Below, piece by piece: positions 60,201-64,000 of a stretch of DNA of 64,000 bases. Source of the stretch: Arthrobacter sp. Alg241-R88 (lineage in GTDB: Bacteria; Actinomycetota; Actinomycetes; Actinomycetales; Micrococcaceae); NCBI RefSeq assembly GCF_900537115.1, contig NZ_UNRG01000003.1:186001-250000 (forward strand). The letters run 5' to 3'. The position numbers and the translations under genes are program-made. Every line of letters begins with the position of its first letter. The first letter of the stretch is position 1. The notes under the pieces were generated by a model. It was not told the origin of the DNA and searched no databases. It saw only the letters and a program-made list of their open reading frames with translations.

Positions 60201-60344
60201 TACGTGGTCTGGTACAAGACGTCCGAGAACCCCTCGGGCATCTGGTACCACCTGACCACCGGCCCTGCCGCCGGTAACTATGTCCGGCACGACACCACCA
60301 ACCGGGACGGCCAGGGTCCGCCCGCAGGCATGCCGCAACGCTAG
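54219..60344 (+). CDS. Giant membrane-anchored surface protein: beta-propeller, Ig-like and Fn3 repeats (copy 2)
   Basis: The 2,041-residue protein is collinear with copy 1: basic N-terminus (KLGLKRRHKKVV), one membrane helix, propeller to about 375, 11 Ig-like repeats from about 400 to 1470, five Fn3-like domains to about 1940, and a cap of about 100 residues that differs from copy 1 (RSCTEPGYG, then WYHLTTGPAAGNYVRHD). The Ig region has diverged broadly while the propeller is almost unchanged. A GTG start at 54219 with AGGGAA 11 nt upstream was chosen; ATG 54228 is possible. A TAGGCT -10-like element lies at 54129-54134 in the 157-bp gap, so it may have its own promoter. moxR follows 49 nt downstream. 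Confidence 0.9.
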   Translation: MTTMLGKLGLKRRHKKVVTGTAFSAAVAVLVTGAVLYPGFKTTEVELNDGGVWVVSKSKNAVGRLNYPSRVLDGAVTPASTTFDILQDAGDVFVDDESGSTLNQVSPANMRLGGDKQLPGAADVSFGSEVISVTDAASGKVWAVSPSTVNGFDEEATEPVLVGSEGTVSAVGEDDRIYSADPKSGVVTVTGVNANGEVTSSESETWGELKGAGDLQLTVVGDKPVVLDAAAGKLLLPGGKRLQLDNAREAKLQQGGPTSDFVAISTQKALLKQPLDGGTAKTVAFDGEGVPAAPVQLGGCVHAAWSGANKYVRDCTNDADDKNVDVPKASASPSYVFRVNRDLVVLNDVNSGNVWLVNQNMQLVNNWDDVVPPKNESDEQDQESADNNTINVLPDRTKPNRPPETKPDAVGVRPGRTTILSVLDNDSDPDGDVLTAAIAGSGPQTGSLESIYGGTAFQVSVPADAKPGTETFSYNASDGRGLSAAGQVTLSVMAPEENKPPQFKRGDSTTMLVEQGKTVSQNILTDWIDPDGDDLVLLDAKADNEQDQVKVRRDGLLTFQDSGATAGKKNVEVTIWDGRATVSGKVVVNVQPPGALAPVVNADHVTAVVGQDLVIAPLKNDVDPNGGALRLAQVEANGPAELGPVTDGGTFTFRSTTPGPVYLTYIASNGPQSSQGLIRVDVESGDDTGNPVAVHDVALMPTGGSVLLDPLANDSDPSGGVLVLQSVKLPENSTASVSVINHSVLRITDILGTKDPILFEYTMSNGKKSATGSVSVVPVPAPAVVEAPQPKPDEVNVRVNDVVTIPVLDNDTHPQGQELTVDPVLPQGVDPADGKSFVSENTLRFIAGSQPKTVRAIYNAVDPQGQKSAAAVTIHILPLEGAENSRPQPRNLTARVVAAGTVRIPVPLDGIDPDGDSVQLTGIDSTPAMGTATVGSNFIDFTAAGDGAGTDTFRYKVVDRQGAVNTGTVTVGIAPRGEINQKPTPVDDEVRVRPGRQIAVDATGNDTDPDGDLIRILTDGIEADPALQATVSKASGRIILLAPGEAGTVNVRYSIADDRDASAQATIRVVVDNDVPLKAPIARDDRVTSAQTMGRTAVDVPVLKNDEDPDGVGENLKISTEATTARPGAEGTMIVDLTEQPQLIPYTVEDVDGQQSTAVIWVPGLGQQVPTLAKDEVIEVVAGQSVDVDLDEWVKVREGRSPRLTQADRIKLIGAGGGDPVTGDGTGLKYTAGTDYVGPGSLTFEVTDGTGPDDPAGLKSTLSIRTKVLPDPNKNNPPELLGASVDVPKGDSASIDLGKLTSDPDGDDVGKMKYELVGGSPAGFNASVDGKNLKVSAADSSGTGTTAALQVKARDPRGLEATATYQLAVTASNRAKPVANDDLEPNAAAGKPVTVNVLANDANPFPETALKIIAAGAETGSGNVEVNGDSVTVTPAPGFTGTMVVSYTVADKTEDPSRQATARIRLTVKDKPQAPATAQAQSVGDQTALLTWTAPADRGSPITKYTVYGEGGFQQDCPANTCTLNGLVNNTKYHFQVTATNEFGESDRSPASAEVRPDVKPDTPLAPSLKFGDKELSVNWTAPASKGSPVKSYDLEISPPPAGQNAQIQNLTAVSYVWKGLQNGVSYKVRVLARNDAKEPSEWSPYSAAEVPAGVPATPGAPTASQAGSLGAQSQLKVTWAAPNNNGDAVSAYTLTTLRGGAVVSSQQVAGTSQNVTVDNSEANYTFTVSATNKAGTSGTSAQSAAIRAVGKPGTVAAPTASLVETNGNGGKIDVRFPQLTDAQRNGSTADEISYRYSLTSGGGTGSIPAGGGVVPAQNGTNTAVVVWAVSSRSSAAGDASAPSNSVNPYGLAFAPNVTGSNSSGVGDKTVSWTWNQPDGNGRAVTGYQYSLDNGPWQNTEQRSFSKSVGFSETHKLEVRAVSGGQAGRIGSDTSRSGAEPPPPVPTSWTITATPVRSCTEPGYGVDSFRAGNPSSCVGGGKWLPENTPSQSDFYVVWYKTSENPSGIWYHLTTGPAAGNYVRHDTTNRDGQGPPAGMPQR
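54339..55340 (+). repeat. Propeller-coding direct repeat, copy 2 (partner 48053-49051)
   Basis: Direct-orientation partner of the block in copy 1, about 6.3 kb away. Exact matches of more than 140 bases include synonymous sites. Confidence 0.9.
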
Positions 60345-60393
60345 GCATACCGATCCACTTCGAGCACCACCAAGACTGAAAAGGACTTACTTC

Positions 60394-61365
60394 ATGACCA
60401 TGACCACCGAGCAGGCCGAATGGTTTGCAGGCACCTTTGAGAAGCTTGTTGCCAATGTCAGCCAGGCTGTGCTGGGCAAGGAACACGTCATCCGGCTGAC
60501 CTTCACCGCCATGCTTGCCGAGGGGCACGTCCTGTTCGAGGACGCGCCGGGCACCGGCAAGACCTCCCTCGCCCGGGCCCTGGCCGCCACGGTGCAGGGC
60601 TCCAACAACCGCATCCAGTTCACCCCGGACCTGCTGCCCTCGGACGTCACCGGCGTGACCATCTATGACCAGAAGACGCAGAAGTTCGAGTTCCACAAGG
60701 GCCCGATCTTCAACAACATCGTCCTGGCCGACGAAATCAACCGCGCTTCGCCCAAAACCCAGTCGGCACTCCTGGAGGTCATGGAGGAATCCCGGGTCAC
60801 CGTGGACGGCGTCACCTACTCCGCCGGCCGCCCGTTTATGGTGATGGCTACGCAGAACCCCATCGAACAGGCAGGCACCTACCGTTTGCCGGAAGCACAG
60901 CTGGACCGCTTCCTGATCAAGACCTCCATCGGCTACCCGGACCACGCCTCCACCGTCCGGCTCCTGGGCGGATCCAACCTGAAGGACCGGTCCAAGGAGC
61001 TTTCGGCCGTCATCACCACGCAGGCAATCGCGGATATGGCGGACCTGGCCGCGACGGCGCACGTGGACACAGCGGTCCTCGAATACATTTCCCGGCTCTG
61101 CGAAGAGACCCGCAGCGCGCCGGAAACCCGGCTCGGAGTCTCGGTGCGGGGCGCGCTGGCCATGGTCCGGGCCGCAAAGGTGTGGGCAGCAGCCCAGGGA
61201 CGCAACTTTGTCCTTCCCGACGACGTCAAGGAACTTGCACCGGTGGTGTGGACCCACCGCTTTGTGATGGACCCGGAAGCCGAGTTCTCCGGAGCCACTG
61301 CAGAGGCCGTCCTGACCCGCATCCTGGCGGACGTCACTGCTCCGCAGCAGCGAACCAACGCCTGA
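60394..61365 (+). CDS. MoxR family AAA+ ATPase
   Basis: The 323-residue MoxR protein has Walker A EDAPGTGKTS (residues 50-58 region), Walker B VLADE (Asp113-Glu114), sensor 1 in MVMATQNPIEQAGTYRLPEA and the C-terminal AAA lid. MoxR proteins act as chaperone-like ATPases for assembling or activating partner proteins and nearly always sit beside a DUF58 gene, as here. AAAGGAC stands 9 nt upstream of the ATG at 60394; a second ATG follows two codons later. Placement after the two giant surface-protein genes suggests it serves their assembly or export, which is inference. Confidence 0.95.
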   Translation: MTMTTEQAEWFAGTFEKLVANVSQAVLGKEHVIRLTFTAMLAEGHVLFEDAPGTGKTSLARALAATVQGSNNRIQFTPDLLPSDVTGVTIYDQKTQKFEFHKGPIFNNIVLADEINRASPKTQSALLEVMEESRVTVDGVTYSAGRPFMVMATQNPIEQAGTYRLPEAQLDRFLIKTSIGYPDHASTVRLLGGSNLKDRSKELSAVITTQAIADMADLAATAHVDTAVLEYISRLCEETRSAPETRLGVSVRGALAMVRAAKVWAAAQGRNFVLPDDVKELAPVVWTHRFVMDPEAEFSGATAEAVLTRILADVTAPQQRTNA

Positions 61366-61420
61366 CGCCGCAGCCCCAACCCGGCACAACCCAACCCAGC
61401 GCAACAACGAAGGCACACAT

Positions 61421-62752
61421 ATGTCCAGCGGCACCCCGTTGACCCGGCTCGCGGCGCGTCTCAAGCACCCCTTCCCCAGGAACGGCTACCCCAAGGCCCT
61501 GCACCCCTCGTCCGTCTGGGGCGAGGCCAGCACAACTGCAGGACTCGCCCTGGCGCCGGCCTGGCGTGCTGTCCGCGCGGCCTGGCTGAAGTACGCCTGG
61601 CCTGTACTTTCGGTGGTCAGTGTTCTGGGCTGCTCAGTCCTGGCCGCCGCCGTCCTGCTCTGGACAGCCGGGCAGGCCTACGGATGGCAGGAAGCAAAAG
61701 CAGCAGCGGTCGCAGCCTTTGTGATGTTCGTCATCGCTGTGGGATTCATCCTCGGCCGGTCCACCTACGGCGTGGTCCTGGACCTCGCCCGGACCCGCGT
61801 TGCCGTGGGCGACAGCGCCGTGGGCAGCATCGCGGTTACCAACACCTCCAACCGCCCGCTGCTGCCCGCAGCGGTGGAGCTGCCGGTGGGCGGCGTCACG
61901 GCCGTCTTCCACCTGCCCCGCATGAAGCCGCAGCAGGTCCATGAGGACCTCTTCACCATTCCCACCGCACGCCGCGCCGTGATCGTCGTCGGGCCCGTGC
62001 GCTCGGTGCGGGCGGACCCACTGCACCTCCTGCGCCGGCAGGTCCTGTGGACCGAACCGGAAGACCTCTTTGTCCACCCCCGCACCGTGGCCCTCGCCGG
62101 CTCCGCCGCCGGTTTCATCCGGGACCTGGAAGGCATGCCCACCACCGAACTTTCCAGCGCCGATGTGTCCTTCCACGCGCTGCGGGACTATGTCCCCGGC
62201 GATGACAGGAGGCACATCCACTGGAAAACAACCGCACGGACCAACACGCTGATGGTCCGCCAGTTCGAAGAGACCCGCCGCGCGCACCTTGCCGTCTCGC
62301 TGTCCATCAACACTGACGAATACGCGTCGGAGGCGGAGTTCGAGATGGCCATTTCCGCGGCGGCCTCCATTGGACGCCAGGCAATCCGCGAGCAGCGCGA
62401 GCTGGACGTCCTCACCCAGAAAGGCCCGCTGCGCTGCGAAACCGGCCGGACCATGCTCGATGACATGACCAGGATCGTCGGGGCACCGATGCGCCGCACC
62501 GCCGTCGATCTCGCCAGGACGCTGGCCGACACCGTTCCCAACGCCTCCGTGGTCTTCTTTGTTGTGGGCAGCAACATCACCGCCACCCAGCTCCGGTCCG
62601 CCGCCGCGTCCGTCCCGCCGGGGGTCCGCAGCCTCGCCGTCCGCGTCGAGGCCGGCGCGGCATCCAGCAGGGCCAACATCGCCGACCTGACAGTGCTCAC
62701 CCTGGGCGACCTCGACGATCTCGGCATGGTCCTGCGGAAGGCGGCAGCATGA
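61421..62752 (+). CDS. DUF58 domain membrane protein
   Basis: The 443-residue protein has a positively charged N-terminus, two membrane helices (about residues 62-84 and 90-112) and the DUF58 core SADVSFHALRDYVPGDDRRH, then IHWKTTARTNTLMVRQFEET. The C-terminal part has the vWA-like fold expected for DUF58. It pairs with the preceding MoxR ATPase, 55 nt away. GAAGG stands 7 nt upstream of the ATG. The last four bases (ATGA) overlap the following tgpA-like gene. Confidence 0.93.
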   Translation: MSSGTPLTRLAARLKHPFPRNGYPKALHPSSVWGEASTTAGLALAPAWRAVRAAWLKYAWPVLSVVSVLGCSVLAAAVLLWTAGQAYGWQEAKAAAVAAFVMFVIAVGFILGRSTYGVVLDLARTRVAVGDSAVGSIAVTNTSNRPLLPAAVELPVGGVTAVFHLPRMKPQQVHEDLFTIPTARRAVIVVGPVRSVRADPLHLLRRQVLWTEPEDLFVHPRTVALAGSAAGFIRDLEGMPTTELSSADVSFHALRDYVPGDDRRHIHWKTTARTNTLMVRQFEETRRAHLAVSLSINTDEYASEAEFEMAISAAASIGRQAIREQRELDVLTQKGPLRCETGRTMLDDMTRIVGAPMRRTAVDLARTLADTVPNASVVFFVVGSNITATQLRSAAASVPPGVRSLAVRVEAGAASSRANIADLTVLTLGDLDDLGMVLRKAAA

Positions 62753-64000
62753 CCCCGGCACCAGGCCTGCGCCCACGCACCCCGTCCGCGCGGCAGCCAT
62801 CGCGCAACGCGCCGGAATCAGCCTTTGCAGACGGCCAGCCGCTCTGGCATTTCCTGCTCGACGCCGGCGCCCTGACCGCCCTCCTGGGGCTGGGCCTGCT
62901 CGGGTTCGGACTCAGCTTCGGCGGCGATCCTTACTATCTCCTGTCGGGATTCGGCGGCATCATCCTGGGCCTGGCCATCGGCGTCCTCAACGCGCACCTG
63001 CGCCTTGGCCTGCTCATCACCACCGCCCTTGCCCTCGGCGCCTACCTCGTCTTCGGGACGTTGCTGGCGGTGCCCGACTCGGCCATCGCCGGCTTTGTCC
63101 CCACCCTGGACTCGCTCCGAACCCTGCTTTTGGGCATCGTGTTCGCCTGGAAGGACATGCTGACCGTGGGCGTCCCGGTGGGAACAGCGGGTGGTGTCCT
63201 CATTGTCCCGTTCCTGGGTTCCCTGGTTACCGGACTCGTGGCAGCCGTCCTCACCTGGCGGGCCAGGACCCCCTACCTCCCGCTGATCCCGGTACTGGTC
63301 CTCTTCGTGACGGGCATCGCCTTCAGCACGAACGCAGCATTCCTCACGCTCGAGCGTGGGATTGGCCTCACGGTCCTGGGCATCGCGTGGGCAACGTTCC
63401 GGCGGGATGCCCTGCGGAGAAACACGTCCGGGAAAGTCGCGGTCAACAACCCGCAGGCGGATTCCGCCACGGTCCGGCGGGCCAAAATCCGCAGGCTGGG
63501 TATGGCAGCAGGCGTCATCGCCGTCAGCGTGGCCGTCACCGCGCTGTCCGCCCCGCTGGTGACCGCCGGGGGAGACCGGAAGGTCCTCCGGAACGTTGTG
63601 GTCCCGCCGTTCGATCCCAAGGACTACATCACCCCCCTCGCAAGCTTCCGGACGTTCGTCAAGGACAAGAAGGATGACACCCTGTTTGTGGTCAAGGGCC
63701 TTCCGCGCGACGCCCGGGTAAGGCTGGGCGCCCTGGACGCCTTCAACGGCACCAACTACACCATGGACCCCAACGGCTCCGGCAACTTCAGCAAGGTGGG
63801 GGACACCCAGTCCATCAACACCCTCGCTGACACCTCCGCCGGGGTTCCCACCAACGACTACTCCATCGGCATCACCATCGAGGACTACCAGGGCTTCTTC
63901 GTTCCCGGCGGCCGGAAAACCACCGGCCTCAGTTTTGACCGGAGCGGTTCGGCGGCGGCCCAGGGCCTCTACTTCAATTCCGGCACCGATACTGCCGTCA
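62749..64000 (+). CDS. TgpA-like membrane transglutaminase, 3' end cut by window
   Basis: A continuous frame of 417 codons starts at the ATG overlapping the DUF58 stop (ATGA) and runs off the window end. The visible part has a polar N-terminus, about six hydrophobic helices (roughly residues 40-180, then a further helix near 255), then an outside domain with KDYITPLASFRTFVKDKKDD and RLGALDAFNGTNYTMDPNGS. That layout, directly after moxR and DUF58, is characteristic of TgpA/DUF3488 proteins, whose C-terminal Cys-His-Asp transglutaminase domain would lie beyond 64000. The catalytic residues cannot be checked. Confidence 0.85.
   Translation, partial: MTPAPGLRPRTPSARQPSRNAPESAFADGQPLWHFLLDAGALTALLGLGLLGFGLSFGGDPYYLLSGFGGIILGLAIGVLNAHLRLGLLITTALALGAYLVFGTLLAVPDSAIAGFVPTLDSLRTLLLGIVFAWKDMLTVGVPVGTAGGVLIVPFLGSLVTGLVAAVLTWRARTPYLPLIPVLVLFVTGIAFSTNAAFLTLERGIGLTVLGIAWATFRRDALRRNTSGKVAVNNPQADSATVRRAKIRRLGMAAGVIAVSVAVTALSAPLVTAGGDRKVLRNVVVPPFDPKDYITPLASFRTFVKDKKDDTLFVVKGLPRDARVRLGALDAFNGTNYTMDPNGSGNFSKVGDTQSINTLADTSAGVPTNDYSIGITIEDYQGFFVPGGRKTTGLSFDRSGSAAAQGLYFNSGTDTAV

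Noticed and set aside
47903..60344. The tandem giant genes as an assembly duplication artefact
   Set aside because: The Ig, Fn3 and C-terminal parts differ throughout, so the copies are true paralogues.
48046..60344. CRISPR-like repeat or transposon in the repetitive region
   Set aside because: The repeats are protein-level Ig/Fn3 modules in one long frame, without short identical DNA repeats or a transposase.
1..64000. tRNA, rRNA, prophage or insertion sequence
   Set aside because: No cloverleaf, rRNA segment, integrase, transposase or attachment repeat was seen on either strand.

Overview
The window is about 64 kb of high-GC actinobacterial chromosome. Gene content, start-codon use (many GTG and TTG starts) and protein families point to Micrococcaceae, most likely Arthrobacter or Pseudarthrobacter. 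This is inference, because no rRNA or marker gene is present to settle it. I saw no tRNA, rRNA, CRISPR array, prophage or insertion sequence. The region looks like ordinary core and near-core chromosome, with one striking block at the right-hand end.

Layout. 1-6.7 kb: the end of a LuxR-type regulator, then sufS-sufU (iron-sulfur cluster assembly) behind a long structured leader, then a leftward group (SCO4848-type membrane protein, DUF2505 protein, SDR/DUF2867 fusion). 6.9-12.6 kb: mfd, a membrane metal-dependent hydrolase, a small membrane protein and deoC. 12.7-19.3 and 23.7-29.1 kb: an assimilatory nitrate module in two pieces. One piece is narK-nasA-nasB (nitrate uptake and reduction). 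The other is nirB-cobA-hemD/wHTH with nirD divergent (nitrite reduction plus the siroheme branch) and a short NirB-like flavoprotein. A four-half-site GlnR-type operator lies between nirB and nirD, and a weaker one lies upstream of narK. The two pieces are separated by a phosphohexomutase, punA, an LpdA-type quinone reductase and a PspC protein.

29.3-46.1 kb: an MHS-type MFS transporter, a glutamine amidotransferase, an NTF2-like protein, then acyl-CoA carboxylase genes in two places: the biotinylated alpha chain at 32-34 kb and the beta plus epsilon chains at 42-44 kb, with birA just beyond. A very similar palindrome, TTGTAG-N5-CTACA(A/G), sits upstream of both carboxylase units. Between them are maf, an MmpL-like exporter with its TetR regulator and palindrome, a small secreted repeat protein, a dicarboxylate-type symporter and a DUF885 protein.

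46.1-64.0 kb: a PH-domain membrane protein and a class III adenylate cyclase, overlapping birA and each other, lead into two consecutive 6-kb genes. Each encodes a protein of about 2,050 residues with one N-terminal membrane anchor, a probable beta-propeller, about 11 Ig/cadherin-like repeats, 5 fibronectin-III repeats and a distinct C-terminal cap. They are followed by a MoxR AAA+ ATPase, a DUF58 protein and a TgpA-like membrane transglutaminase cut by the window end. This looks like a cell-envelope system: two giant surface proteins with a chaperone-type ATPase/DUF58 pair and a possible cross-linking enzyme. The propeller-coding DNA of the two giant genes is nearly identical while the rest has diverged, which suggests recent gene conversion. 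This block is the best candidate here for an undescribed system.
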